This document shows positions 46,538-55,543 of a stretch of DNA of 64,000 bases, one piece after another. This stretch comes from Arthrobacter sp. MSA 4-2 (lineage in GTDB: Bacteria; Actinomycetota; Actinomycetes; Actinomycetales; Micrococcaceae). The notes under the pieces are model-generated. The model ran no database searches. It was not told where the DNA came from and saw only the letters and a list, made by a program, of their open reading frames with translations. A program made the translations under genes and the position numbers. The stretch covers positions 248,001-312,000 of the forward strand of contig NZ_JAEKGC010000002.1 in NCBI RefSeq assembly GCF_016405885.1, in the 5' to 3' direction. Each line of letters opens with the position of its first letter. Within the stretch, counting starts at the first letter, position 1.

Positions 46538-47302
46538 GTGCTGATTCTGCTGCCCCCGTCCGAAGGAAAATCCGCGGCGGCGCAGGGCGTGCCGGTATCC
46601 CTCGACGATCTCCACTTCCCCGAACTGAACCCCTCCCGTGAACGGGTCCTGCAGGCGCTGCGCGACGTGAGCGCCGCAGCCGACGCGCACGAGGTGCTCG
46701 GCGTCGGCGCATCGCTCAGGGCCGAGGTCCTGCGCAACACCGTCCTCCACACCGAGCCCGCGGCCCCGGCCCACAGCATCTACACGGGCGTCCTCTACGA
46801 CGCGCTCGACTACAACGGGATGACCCCCGCGCAGCGCCGGAAGGCCCGCGAGCAGATCGTGGTCGTCTCGGCGCTCTGGGGCGCGGTGCGCTTCGGCGAC
46901 CCGATTCCCGCGTACCGCCTGGCCATGTCCGTAACCTTGCCCGGGGCCGGAAGGCTCGGCTCCTTCTGGAAGAGCGTCCTCGACGCTCCGCTGCGCGCCC
47001 ACTCGGAAGGGTCCCTGATCATCGACTGCCGCTCCAGCACCTATGCCTCGGCGTGGACTTCCCCGGCGGAGCGCACCGTCGCCGTCAACGTCTTTTCCGA
47101 GCGGGACGGAAAGCGCACGGTGGTGTCGCACTTCGCCAAGCACACGCGCGGCGCCCTCGCCCGGCACCTGCTGACGCGGCGGGGCAAGGCCCCCTCGACG
47201 CCGGAGCAGCTGCTGTCGGCGGCATCCGAGGCCTGGAGGGCCGAGCTTGAGCCGGCCTCCGGGAAGAAGCCGGCCCGCCTGAACCTCGTCCTCGACGCCT
47301 GA
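46538..47302 (+). CDS. yaaA: Peroxide stress protein YaaA (DUF328)
   Basis: This 254-residue protein has the YaaA N-terminus MLILLPPSEGKS, followed by YTGVLYDALDYNGM, LWGAVRFGDPIPAYRL and the C-terminal VVSHFAKHTRGALARHL. YaaA lowers free iron and limits oxidative DNA damage under peroxide stress. The GTG at 46538 is supported by the -10 six bases before it. The gene is divergent from rnpB and followed by a repeat cluster at 47321-47420. Confidence 0.9.
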   Translation: MLILLPPSEGKSAAAQGVPVSLDDLHFPELNPSRERVLQALRDVSAAADAHEVLGVGASLRAEVLRNTVLHTEPAAPAHSIYTGVLYDALDYNGMTPAQRRKAREQIVVVSALWGAVRFGDPIPAYRLAMSVTLPGAGRLGSFWKSVLDAPLRAHSEGSLIIDCRSSTYASAWTSPAERTVAVNVFSERDGKRTVVSHFAKHTRGALARHLLTRRGKAPSTPEQLLSAASEAWRAELEPASGKKPARLNLVLDA

Positions 47303-47320
47303 GGTAGGTCCGGCCGCCCC

Positions 47321-47420
47321 GGGTGCACTGCTCGAACAGGTGCGCCGCCGGGCAAAGCGCACTATCTAAGCGGGTGCGCTCCCGGGCGACGCGCACTCTC
47401 TAAGCGGGTGCGCTGCCGGA
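47321..47420. repeat. 34-bp imperfect repeat, three units, each with inverted arms
   Basis: GCGCAC(T)(A/C)TCTAAGCGGGTGCGCT occurs at 47357-47386 and 47391-47420, with a more diverged unit at 47321-47352. Each unit contains AGCGCAC...GTGCGCT arms that can fold. It lies between convergent yaaA and the RNase H fusion gene. Confidence 0.6.
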
Positions 47421-47433
47421 ACCCGAGATACCG

Positions 47434-48381
47434 CTAGTCGGCGTCGGCGACCAGTTCCACTTCGAACCCTTCGGCGTTCTCGAGGTACGCCGCATAGTGG
47501 TCGGCTCCCCCGGCGAACGGATGCCGCTCCGGGAAGAGCAGCGTCCAGCCGTGGCTCGCGGCACGGCGGGCCAGCAGGTCCACCTCGCTGCGGGTGCCGG
47601 CACGGAAGGCCAGGTGGTTCACGCCGGGACGGCGACGCTCGTGCGGTGCCGCCTGGACGTCGGGCCCGGACTCAAGGATAAGGTAGAACCCCTCGCCGCT
47701 GTAGCTCACGCCGTCGGCCCAGGAGTCCTTCTCGGCGAAGCCCAGGCGCTCCAGCAGCCAGCCCAGGCTCTTCCGGGCGGCCTGGAGGTCCGCGACCCAT
47801 ACCTCGACATGATGCAGCCGCCCCGGCGCGCGCGGCGGTGCCGCGGGCTCGGGAGCCGCCTCGGGCGCCTTCGCCGCCGAGGCGGGGGTGCGCGGCTTCC
47901 ACGGAACCCCTGCCATGCCGGCGTCCATCGCCTCGTTGGAGAGCCGGTCGGCGTCCTTGTTCCGCTCCCGGGGGATCCACTCATAGGTCACCCGGCGCGG
48001 GTCGACGATCTTCCGGGCCCGGGCGGCCAGGGTGCGCATATCGGCGTGCTTGATCTGCCAGCGGCCCGACATCTGCTCGACGACGAGCTTTGAGTCCATC
48101 TTGACGTGGATCCGGCTGGCCGGATTGATCTCGTTGGCCAGTTCGAGGCCCGCCACAAGCCCCGAATACTCGGCCACATTGTTTGAGGCCTTCCCGATGT
48201 ACTCGGCCTTCTCGACGAGGATCGCGCCGGTCTTCGGGTCGCGGACCAGGGCGCCGCAGCCGGCGTGCCCGGGGTTGCCGCGTGAGCCGCCGTCGGCCTC
48301 GACGACCAGCAGAGGCGCATCCCCCGACGGGTCCGCGCCGGCGCGGGCATGCGGGTCGAACAGTTCTGCATCGAATCCCAC
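47434..48381 (-). CDS. RNase HI - VOC (glyoxalase-like) fusion protein
   Basis: With a GTG start at 48381 the protein has 315 residues. The RNase HI domain (about 22-158) shows the four acidic residues D30 (VEADGGSRGNPG), E71 (NNVAEYSGL), D96 (KMDSKLVVEQM) and D145 (NKDADRLSNEA). After an Ala/Pro linker (about 165-187) comes a complete VOC-family domain (188-315): HHVEVWVADL, NHLAFRAGT and FEVELVAD carry the typical metal-ligand positions His, His and Glu. In related actinobacteria the corresponding gene fuses RNase H to a CobC-like phosphatase, so this partner is unusual. The frame is continuous. An alternative GTG at 48399 would overlap the zinc-ribbon gene. Confidence 0.85.
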   Translation of the reverse strand: MGFDAELFDPHARAGADPSGDAPLLVVEADGGSRGNPGHAGCGALVRDPKTGAILVEKAEYIGKASNNVAEYSGLVAGLELANEINPASRIHVKMDSKLVVEQMSGRWQIKHADMRTLAARARKIVDPRRVTYEWIPRERNKDADRLSNEAMDAGMAGVPWKPRTPASAAKAPEAAPEPAAPPRAPGRLHHVEVWVADLQAARKSLGWLLERLGFAEKDSWADGVSYSGEGFYLILESGPDVQAAPHERRRPGVNHLAFRAGTRSEVDLLARRAASHGWTLLFPERHPFAGGADHYAAYLENAEGFEVELVADAD

Positions 48382-48386
48382 GGGTG

Positions 48387-49127
48387 TCAGTGTCCCCACT
48401 CCGCGGAACGCACCAGGATGGAGCCCGAGTCGGGGCACATCACGATGTCGTCGGGCGCCGCCTTGGAGATGTCAGCGAGGTCGCCGGGGCTGAGCTGCAT
48501 GCCCGAGCCCTCGGACTTGCCGTGGAAAAGCCTCGCCGCCCCGACGCCGCGGCGTGCCAGCGTCTTCTCGTAGAGGCCGAGCAGCGCGGCGTCGAAGGTT
48601 GAGGCGAGCTCATCGCGCTGGACCTGCACCTCGGCGCGCTGGGCCCCGAGCGCTTCGAGCTCGGCATCCCGTGCCGCTTCGAGGGCCGTCAGTTCGCTGC
48701 GGACGGTGTCGGTGCGCTGCTGGACTTCCTGCTGCGCGGCGCGGGCCTGCTCGACCCGCTCCATGACATCGAGTTCGACGTCTTCGAGGTCCGAACGCCG
48801 GCGGGTCAGGGAGGCGACCTCGCTCTGCAGGGCCGTGAGGTCCTTCGAGGTTCCCGTGCCGCTGTTGAGCCGCTGCTCATCGCGCTCGAGGCGCGTCACG
48901 ACGGCCTGGACATCGTCCTCGGCCCGGGTCAGCTCCCGCTCGAGGTCGGCCAGTTCAGTGGTGGCCTTGACCAGTTCGCCGTCGACCGTGGCGACCCTCG
49001 CCTGGAGGGCTGCGATCTCGGGGTTGTTCCGCACCACCGCGGCCTGCCGCTGCAGCTGGTTCAGCCGGGAGTCAAGCGCCTGCAGATCCAGCAGTCGCAG
49101 TTGTTCCTCTGGTGGAGCCTTGGCCAC
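48387..49127 (-). CDS. Zinc-ribbon family coiled-coil protein (Rv2229c-like) with degenerate zinc site
   Basis: This 246-residue protein is mostly a long antiparallel coiled coil (about 10-180) followed by the C4 zinc-ribbon-type C-terminal domain that lies between Nif3 and RNase H genes in actinobacteria. The expected first CxxC is replaced (ARLFHGKSEGSGMQLSPGDL) and the second reads MCPDSGSIL, with one cysteine left. Zinc binding by four cysteines is therefore not possible. The gene order Nif3 - this gene - RNase H is conserved, and five bases separate it from the RNase H start. The function in this family is unknown. Confidence 0.8.
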   Translation of the reverse strand: MAKAPPEEQLRLLDLQALDSRLNQLQRQAAVVRNNPEIAALQARVATVDGELVKATTELADLERELTRAEDDVQAVVTRLERDEQRLNSGTGTSKDLTALQSEVASLTRRRSDLEDVELDVMERVEQARAAQQEVQQRTDTVRSELTALEAARDAELEALGAQRAEVQVQRDELASTFDAALLGLYEKTLARRGVGAARLFHGKSEGSGMQLSPGDLADISKAAPDDIVMCPDSGSILVRSAEWGH

Positions 49128-49274
49128 GGTTAACCTCCGGTGTGTGGGCGACTGACGTTCCGTCCTAGCCTATTGCACTTACGGCGGAGGCCTCCACGGC
49201 GCCCATCCCGCCGGCTGCGCCGTCAGCGGCGGCGCGGGCGCGCGGCCGGGCGCGGGTTCCACCCGGTGTGCGGC

Positions 49275-50165
49275 TCAGGGGTGGCCGGGGGTGAGGACGA
49301 AGTCCCAGGGGTCGGTGTTGACGCTGCTGACCCGGATGTCGGTCAGGAAACCCTGGTCGGTCAGGACGTTGCCGAGCGCCGCGGCGGCCGGCGTGAGCCA
49401 GAGCCATTCGCTGCCGAAGTGCGACACGTCGATCAGGTAGGGCCGTCCGCCCGCCGCCCGCTCCCGGGCCTCGGACGCGGGGTGGTGGCGGAGGTCGGCC
49501 GTGACAAAGACGTCCGCCTGGCTGGCGCGCACGGCGTCGAACAGGCTGTCGCCCGCGCCGCCGCAGACGGCGACCCTGCGGATCAACCCGTCCTTGTCCC
49601 CCGCGACCCGGACGCCGCCGGCCACCGACGGAAGGATGGAGAAGACGGACTCGGCGAAGTCGGCGAGGGTCGTGGCATCCGGGAGGTTTCCCACCCGGCC
49701 GATGCCCTCCTCGGGCAGGCCGTCCTGGGAGCGTACGAGCGGTTTCACCTCACTGAGTCCGAAGGCGTCGGCCAGTACATCGGAAACTCCGCCCACGGCG
49801 CTGTCACCGTTGGTGTGGACCGTGGCCAGGGCGCAGCCGCTTTCGATCAGCCGGTGCAGCACCTCCCCCTTCGGGCCGGTGGCAGCCACCGAGTTCACCG
49901 GCTTCAGGAGCAGGGGGTGGTGGGAGATGATCAGCTGCGCGCCCCACGCAAGGGCCTCGTCGAGCACCTCGCTGGTGGGATCGACGGCGAAGAGGATGCG
50001 GCTGACCTCGGCGTCCGCGCGGCCGGCAACGAGGCCGACGGCGTCCCAGCCTTCGGCGAGGCTTTCGGGCCAGAGTTCCTCGATGGCCAGCAGGACCTCA
50101 CCGACTGTCGGAACCGTTTCCGTCCCGCTTTGTTCCGGGCTGGAGGGCTGCAGGTTCTCTTCCAT
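49275..50165 (-). CDS. Nif3-like dinuclear metal-centre protein
   Basis: This 296-residue protein fits the Nif3/YbgI (DUF34) family, often annotated as GTP cyclohydrolase I type 2-like. The metal ligands are seen in ISHHPLLLKP (two His), AVCGGAGDSLFDAV, TADLRHHPASEA and VSHFGSEWLW. The ATG at 50165 is chosen because homology begins about 18 residues later and the frame further upstream is not conserved. It is followed by the zinc-ribbon and RNase H genes on the same strand, so they probably share a transcript. Its biochemical role is unsettled. Confidence 0.88.
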   Translation of the reverse strand: MEENLQPSSPEQSGTETVPTVGEVLLAIEELWPESLAEGWDAVGLVAGRADAEVSRILFAVDPTSEVLDEALAWGAQLIISHHPLLLKPVNSVAATGPKGEVLHRLIESGCALATVHTNGDSAVGGVSDVLADAFGLSEVKPLVRSQDGLPEEGIGRVGNLPDATTLADFAESVFSILPSVAGGVRVAGDKDGLIRRVAVCGGAGDSLFDAVRASQADVFVTADLRHHPASEARERAAGGRPYLIDVSHFGSEWLWLTPAAAALGNVLTDQGFLTDIRVSSVNTDPWDFVLTPGHP

Positions 50166-50338
50166 AGGACCAGTTGTACCCCGCGCGCCGCGCCGCCGAC
50201 CAATTATGTGGTCTCGGTCAACTTCGGCGTGTCGCGGCATCATCCGGCGAACGGGCTGGTATCGGACGTCCGAGAGATACCGGTGTGCCTCCTGCCACTG
50301 GTGGGAATCTTCTGGGGGTCCCGCGCATTGTACAAAGT

Positions 50339-50863
50339 ATGAAAACTTTTGTGCTTGGCGGAGGCTGCTTCTGGTGCCTCGACGCCGTTTACCAGCAGAC
50401 ACGCGGCGTGACAGAGGTCCTCTCAGGATACGCCGGAGGGCATGAGCCCCACCCGAACGACGAAAACATTGCCACGGGCCTGACCGGCCACGCCGAGGTC
50501 GTCGCCGTGACCTTCGACGAGACCGTCATCCCGGCCGAGGCGATCCTCGACATGTACTTCGTGTCACACGACCCCACCACCCTGAACCGCCAGGGCTACG
50601 ACGTCGGACCCCAGTACCGTTCGGCGATGTTCTACTCGGACGACGAGCAGAAGAAGCTCTTCGAAGAGGCCATCGAGCGCAACCAGGAGAACTGGGACAA
50701 CCCCATCGTGACCGAGGTGACGAGGCTCCCCTCCTTCCACCTGGCCGCCGAGTACCACCAGAACTTCTACGCGAAGCACCCCGAGCAGGGCTACTGCCAG
50801 GTGATTATCAACCCCAAGCTCGCCAAGGCGCGCAAATATTACGCACAATGGCTTGCCGCGTAG
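50339..50863 (+). CDS. msrA: Peptide methionine (S)-S-oxide reductase
   Basis: This 174-residue enzyme reduces methionine-S-sulfoxide in proteins. The catalytic motif GGGCFWCLDAVYQ near the N-terminus holds the nucleophilic Cys and a second Cys; GHAEVVAVTFD and the C-terminal resolving Cys in EQGYCQVIINP complete the set. The length is typical. The ATG at 50339 starts MKTFVLGGGCFW and is close to a TACAAAG-like -10, so the leader is short. Confidence 0.95.
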   Translation: MKTFVLGGGCFWCLDAVYQQTRGVTEVLSGYAGGHEPHPNDENIATGLTGHAEVVAVTFDETVIPAEAILDMYFVSHDPTTLNRQGYDVGPQYRSAMFYSDDEQKKLFEEAIERNQENWDNPIVTEVTRLPSFHLAAEYHQNFYAKHPEQGYCQVIINPKLAKARKYYAQWLAA

Positions 50864-50965
50864 TCGAGGCACAAGCCGGGAACTAGGCTGACTCCGGCAG
50901 CCCAGCGCCCTAGTTCCCTTATCCACCCGTCCCCCGCGGCAGACCAGATCAGGCAGGCTCATTAC

Positions 50966-51901
50966 ATGGCACGGATTTACGATGACGTCACCCAACTGGT
51001 CGGCGGTACGCCCCTGGTGCGCCTCAACCACCTGGCTGAGGGCCTGGGGGCGGACGTGGTGGTCAAGCTCGAGTTCTACAACCCCACCAACAGTGTGAAG
51101 GACCGCATCGGCGTCGCGATCGTCGACGCCGCGGAGCGTTCCGGTGCGCTGCGCCCGGGCGGCACCATCGTCGAGGGGACCTCCGGCAACACGGGCATCG
51201 CCCTCGCCATGGTCGGCGCGGCCCGCGGGTACAAGGTCATCCTCACCATGCCGGAGACCATGTCCACCGAACGCCGCGTCATGCTCCGCGCCTACGGCGC
51301 CGAGATCGTCCTGACCCCCGGCTCCGAGGGGATGCGCGGAGCGGTGGAACGCGCCAAGGAGATCGTGGCGAACACCGAGAACGCCATCTGGGCCCAGCAG
51401 TTCGCCAACGCCGCCAACCCGGAGATCCACCGGACCACCACGGCCGAAGAGGTCTGGGAAGACACCGCCGGCGCCGTCGACATCTTCGTCGCAGGCGTCG
51501 GCACCGGCGGCACCATCACCGGCGTCGGGCAGGTCCTCAAGAAGCGCAAGCCCGGCGTGCAGATCGTCGCCGTCGAACCGGCCGACTCCCCCATCCTCAA
51601 CGGCGGGGCGCCGGGTCCGCACAAGATCCAGGGCCTCGGCGCGAACTTCGTGCCGGAGATCCTCGACACCGACGCCTACGACGAGGTCATCGATGCCTCC
51701 GTGGAAGACTCGGTGCGCGTTGCCCGTGCCCTGGGGACAAAGGAGGGAATCCTCGGCGGCATTTCCTCGGGAGCCATCGTCTGGGCCGCCCTTGAGCTGG
51801 CCAAGCGGCCCGAAAACGCCGGTAAGCTCATCGTGGCGGTCGTGTGCGATTTCGGCGAGCGGTACATCTCCACGGTGCTCTTCGACGACATCCGCGCCTG
51901 A
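50966..51901 (+). CDS. cysK: Cysteine synthase (O-acetylserine sulfhydrylase)
   Basis: This 311-residue PLP enzyme makes cysteine from O-acetylserine and sulfide. The lysine lies in [11 protein letters not shown] (residue ~44), [12 protein letters not shown] binds substrate, [12 protein letters not shown] the phosphate, and [11 protein letters not shown] the ring nitrogen Ser. The gene lies 24 bases upstream of cysE, its usual partner in the cysteine synthase complex. A GAGGAGG site drives cysE translation. Confidence 0.95.
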   Translation: MARIYDDVTQLVGGTPLVRLNHLAEGLGADVVVKLEFYNPTNSVKDRIGVAIVDAAERSGALRPGGTIVEGTSGNTGIALAMVGAARGYKVILTMPETMSTERRVMLRAYGAEIVLTPGSEGMRGAVERAKEIVANTENAIWAQQFANAANPEIHRTTTAEEVWEDTAGAVDIFVAGVGTGGTITGVGQVLKKRKPGVQIVAVEPADSPILNGGAPGPHKIQGLGANFVPEILDTDAYDEVIDASVEDSVRVARALGTKEGILGGISSGAIVWAALELAKRPENAGKLIVAVVCDFGERYISTVLFDDIRA

Positions 51902-51925
51902 CCCGCCCTCTATGAGGAGGAAGCC

Positions 51926-52513
51926 TTGAGCTTTTTAGGGAGACTGCGCGAGGACCTGGAGACGGCCCGCACCCACGATCCAGCGGCGCGCGGCGCGGTC
52001 GAGAACACCCTGGTCTACTCCGGCCTGCACGCGATCTGGGTGCACCGGCTCACGCACCGGATGTGGACCCGGCCGGGGCTGCGCCTTCCGGCGCGCATCC
52101 TGGCCCAGCTGGCCCGGGCCGCGACCGGCATCGAAATCCACCCCGCGGCGGTCATCGGACGCCGTTTCTTCATCGACCACGGCATGGGCGTCGTGATCGG
52201 TGGAACCGCCGAAATCGGTGACGACGTCATGATGTACCAGGGCGTCACCCTGGGCGGGCGGTCACTGGAGAAGGTCAAGCGCCACCCAACCATCGGCGAC
52301 GGCGTCACCATCGGCGCCGGGGCGAAGATCCTCGGCCCCATCACCATCGGAGCCCGCAGCGCCGTGGGAGCCAATGCCGTCGTCGTCAAGAGCACGCCGC
52401 CGGAATCGATCATCACCGGGATCCCCGCGACCTACCGGCACCGTGACGCCCGCCGGGAGACCCTTCCCGCGGTGGATCCGGCCGAATACGTCGACCCGGC
52501 CATCTTCATCTAG
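51926..52513 (+). CDS. cysE: Serine O-acetyltransferase
   Basis: This 195-residue left-handed beta-helix acyltransferase transfers acetyl from acetyl-CoA to serine. Hexapeptide repeats run through [25 protein letters not shown], and the catalytic region is [21 protein letters not shown] and [11 protein letters not shown]. It is the short actinobacterial form without the long N-terminal extension of E. coli CysE. The TTG at 51926 is the start because GAGGAGG stands seven bases before it. The C-terminus ends DPAIFI, the expected CysK-binding Ile. A terminator follows. Confidence 0.94.
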   Translation: MSFLGRLREDLETARTHDPAARGAVENTLVYSGLHAIWVHRLTHRMWTRPGLRLPARILAQLARAATGIEIHPAAVIGRRFFIDHGMGVVIGGTAEIGDDVMMYQGVTLGGRSLEKVKRHPTIGDGVTIGAGAKILGPITIGARSAVGANAVVVKSTPPESIITGIPATYRHRDARRETLPAVDPAEYVDPAIFI

Positions 52514-52528
52514 CCTTCGCCCCCCATA

Positions 52529-52558
52529 AGAAAGGCCCCGGTTCCCCGGGGCCTTTCT
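52529..52558. terminator. Bidirectional terminator between cysE and gnd
   Basis: AGAAAGGCCCCGG and CCGGGGCCTTTCT form a 13-bp stem with a TTCC loop and T-rich or A-rich flanks on both sides, between convergent genes. Confidence 0.85.
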
Positions 52559-52577
52559 CGTGTCTAAGCCCGTTGGA

Positions 52578-54014
52578 CTAGTGGGTGTCCACGGCTTCGA
52601 TCTCCGAGCGGTCGCCGCTCCACTGGGTGTGGAAGGTGCCCTCGGCGTCGACCCGGTTGTAGGTGTGGGCGCCGAAGAGGTCGCGCAGTCCCTGGGTCAG
52701 GGCGGCGGGCAGGCGCTTGCGGCGCAGGCCGTCGTAGTAGGCCAGCGACGAGGAGAAGACGGGCACGGGGATGCCCAGCTGCACCGCCGTGGCCACGACG
52801 CGGCGCCAGGCCGGGACGGCCTCGGCGATGGCCTCGGTGAAGGCCGGCGCGAGCAGGAGGTTGGCCGGGCGGTCCGCGCCGGCGTAGGCCTTCATGACGT
52901 CGTCGAGCAGTTCGGCGCGGATGATGCAGCCGGCCCGCCAGAGGGAGGCGATCTCGTCGAGCTTGAGCTCCCAGCCGTACTCCTTCGCGGCGGCGCCGAG
53001 CATGTCCATGCCCTGGGCGTAGCTGACGATCTTCGACGCGTAGAGGGCAAGGCGCACGTCCTCGACGAACGACTCGGGCAGTTCAACGCTCGACTCGTGG
53101 CCCTTCAGCGTCTCCTGGGCCAGCACGCGCTGCTCCCGCTGGGACGACAGGCCGCGGGCGAACACGGACTCGGCGATGCCCGACGTCGGGCTTCCGAGCT
53201 CAAGCGCCGAGACGACTGTCCAGCGGCCGGTGCCCTTCTGGCCGGCGGAGTCGACGAGGATGTCGACGAACGGCTTATCGCTGCGCGGATCGGTGTGGCG
53301 GAGCACCTCGGCGGTGATCTCGATGAGGAAGGACGAGAGGGTGCCCTTGTTCCACTCGGTGAAGATGTCGGCCTGTTCGGCCGGTTCGATGCCGGCGGCC
53401 GAACGGAGGACGTCGTAGGCCTCGCCGATGACCTGCATGTCGGCGTACTCGATGCCGTTGTGGACCATCTTCACGAAGTGGCCCGCGCCGTCGGTGCCGA
53501 CCCAGGCGCAGCACGCCTCGCCCTTGTACTTGGCCGAGATCTTCTCAAGCATGGGGCCGAGCGACTCGTAGGACTTGCGGGAACCGCCGGGCATGATCGA
53601 GGGCCCGAGCAGCGCGCCCTCCTCGCCGCCCGACACTCCGACGCCGACGAAGAACAGGCCCTTCTCGGCCAGCGCTGCCTCGCGCCGGCGGGTGTCCTCG
53701 TAGTGGGAGTTGCCCGCATCGATGATGATGTCTTCGGGCTCGAGCAACGGTGCCAGCTGATCGATGACGGAGTCCACCGGCTTGCCGGCCTTCACCATGA
53801 TCAGGACCCGGCGGGGCTTCTCAAGCGAGTCGACGAGCTCCTGGAGGGATTCGGTGCGGATGAAGTCGCCCTCGTGGCCGTACTTCTCGAGCAGGGCGTC
53901 CGTCTTTTCGATCGACCGGTTATGCAGGGCCACGGTGTAGCCGTTGCGGGCCAGGTTGCGGGCGAGGTTGGCTCCCATGACGGCAAGCCCGGTTACTCCA
54001 ATTTGTGCACTCAA
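52578..54014 (-). CDS. gnd: 6-phosphogluconate dehydrogenase, NADP-dependent, decarboxylating
   Basis: This 478-residue enzyme of the oxidative pentose phosphate pathway makes ribulose 5-phosphate. The N-terminal Rossmann motif is GVTGLAVMGANLARNLA, followed by HNRS at the end of the second strand, which fits NADP. The catalytic Lys region is GAGHFVKMVHNGIEYADMQ and the signature is ILVDSAGQKGTGRWT. Length and ends are those of the long (NADP) type. Confidence 0.95.
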   Translation of the reverse strand: MSAQIGVTGLAVMGANLARNLARNGYTVALHNRSIEKTDALLEKYGHEGDFIRTESLQELVDSLEKPRRVLIMVKAGKPVDSVIDQLAPLLEPEDIIIDAGNSHYEDTRRREAALAEKGLFFVGVGVSGGEEGALLGPSIMPGGSRKSYESLGPMLEKISAKYKGEACCAWVGTDGAGHFVKMVHNGIEYADMQVIGEAYDVLRSAAGIEPAEQADIFTEWNKGTLSSFLIEITAEVLRHTDPRSDKPFVDILVDSAGQKGTGRWTVVSALELGSPTSGIAESVFARGLSSQREQRVLAQETLKGHESSVELPESFVEDVRLALYASKIVSYAQGMDMLGAAAKEYGWELKLDEIASLWRAGCIIRAELLDDVMKAYAGADRPANLLLAPAFTEAIAEAVPAWRRVVATAVQLGIPVPVFSSSLAYYDGLRRKRLPAALTQGLRDLFGAHTYNRVDAEGTFHTQWSGDRSEIEAVDTH

Positions 54015-54193
54015 TTATTTCTCCGATGCTTCGAGGCGCGTCGTTGGCGCCTGCGCTGAGTGGGGGCATCTTCGCCCCCATCCCTTACTCCTCAGCCTAT
54101 TACCGGCAGCGCTCCGGAAGCCACAGGACGGCATATGGCCTCGGTAACATTCGCCGCCGGCTGCGGACCCGCCGGTAAACAAGTCATGAAACA

Positions 54194-55417
54194 ATGGAAC
54201 CGATGACTGACGCGATTCTTTCCCCTGCTCCCGCCTCCCGCCCCCAGGTCCGCCCGGAGGTGGAGGGCGCCGCCCCGGTCGTCGGCAGCGACGGGCGTCC
54301 GCTGCTCCAGTTCAAGTCCCCGCGCGTGAAGCAGCCGCCGGTGCACCTGGCCGACCTCACGCTCACCGAACGCCAGGAACGGCTGAAGGAACTCGGCTAC
54401 CCGGCGTACCGGGCCAAGCAGCTCTCCACCCATTACTTCAGCCACTACACCACCGACCCCGAGCTGATGAGCGACCTCCCCAAGGCGGGCCGGGCGGACA
54501 TGGTGGAGGCGATGTTCCCGCCGCTGCTCACCAAGGTCAAGCAGCTCAAGACCGACAACGGCGACACCATCAAGTTCCTCTGGCGGCTGTTCGACGGCGC
54601 GCTCGTCGAGTCCGTCCTGATGCGCTACCCCGGCCGGGTCACCCTGTGCGTCTCCTCGCAGGCCGGGTGCGGCATGAACTGCCCCTTCTGTGCCACCGGC
54701 CAGGCTGGGCTGACCCGCAACATGTCGACCGCTGAGATCGTCGACCAGGTCGTCGCCGCAAACCGTGTCCTCGCCGCGGGCGAGCTCGGCGGGACCCGCA
54801 CCGACGGCGGGCACGACGCCGACCGCGTCACCAACATCGTCTTCATGGGCATGGGCGAGCCGCTGGCGAACTACAAGCGCGTGATGGCCGCCGTCCACCG
54901 CTTCGTCGACGACTCCCCCGAAGGCCTGGGCATGTCGGCCCGGCACATCACCGTCTCCACGGTCGGACTGGTGCCCGCGATCAACAAGCTCGCGGCCGAG
55001 GACGTTCCCGTCACCTTCGCCCTGTCCCTCCACGCGCCCGACGACGAGCTGCGGGACGAACTGATCCCCGTAAACACCAAGTGGAAGGTGGACGAGGCCC
55101 TCGACGCCGCCTACAACTACTTCGCCACCACGGGGCGCCGGGTGAGCATCGAGTACGCGCTGATCAAGGACATGAACGACCACCCCTGGCGTGCGGACCT
55201 GCTGGCCAAGAAGCTGAACAAGCGCGGCCGCGGCTGGGTGCACGTCAACCCGATCCCGCTGAACCCGACGCCGGGGTCCATCTGGACGGCGTCGGAGCCC
55301 GCCGTCACCGCGGAGTTCATCAACCGGCTCCGCGACGCCGGCATCCCGACGACGCTGCGCGATACGCGCGGCCAGGAGATCGACGGGGCCTGCGGACAGC
55401 TCGCTGCGGCCGACTGA
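54194..55417 (+). CDS. rlmN: 23S rRNA (adenine2503-C2)-methyltransferase RlmN
   Basis: This 407-residue radical SAM enzyme methylates A2503 of 23S rRNA and A37 of some tRNAs. The cluster motif is [11 protein letters not shown] (CxxxCxxC), GEPLANY follows, and a Cys near the C-terminus (EIDGACGQL) completes the ping-pong mechanism. The N-terminus carries about 40 extra, probably disordered residues, and a second ATG three codons after the first is possible. A 62-bp palindromic repeat lies just downstream. Confidence 0.94.
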   Translation: MEPMTDAILSPAPASRPQVRPEVEGAAPVVGSDGRPLLQFKSPRVKQPPVHLADLTLTERQERLKELGYPAYRAKQLSTHYFSHYTTDPELMSDLPKAGRADMVEAMFPPLLTKVKQLKTDNGDTIKFLWRLFDGALVESVLMRYPGRVTLCVSSQAGCGMNCPFCATGQAGLTRNMSTAEIVDQVVAANRVLAAGELGGTRTDGGHDADRVTNIVFMGMGEPLANYKRVMAAVHRFVDDSPEGLGMSARHITVSTVGLVPAINKLAAEDVPVTFALSLHAPDDELRDELIPVNTKWKVDEALDAAYNYFATTGRRVSIEYALIKDMNDHPWRADLLAKKLNKRGRGWVHVNPIPLNPTPGSIWTASEPAVTAEFINRLRDAGIPTTLRDTRGQEIDGACGQLAAAD

Positions 55418-55455
55418 CGCGGTCCGAAAACGACCACCGCGCCGCAAAGCGTCCC

Positions 55456-55517
55456 GCGCACCCGAAAACGACGACCGCACCGGTTTTATCCGGTGCGGTC
55501 GTCGTTTTCGGGTGCGC
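55456..55517. repeat. 62-bp palindrome with 28-bp perfect arms (REP-like)
   Basis: GCGCACCCGAAAACGACGAC is the start of the left arm and the right arm is its full complement; the loop is TTTTAT. It contains the same CGAAAACGACGA core as the units at 7238-7281. A partial unit precedes it at 55424-55440. It lies between convergent rlmN and the secreted-protein gene and may act as a terminator on both strands. Confidence 0.75.
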
Positions 55518-55543
55518 TCGTCGTGAACGCGTGCGGCCTGCTC

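Noticed and set aside
46003-46641. Open frames across 46.0-46.6 kb
   Set aside because: They cover the RNase P RNA gene, whose conserved helices and sequence blocks explain the region; none has a ribosome binding site.
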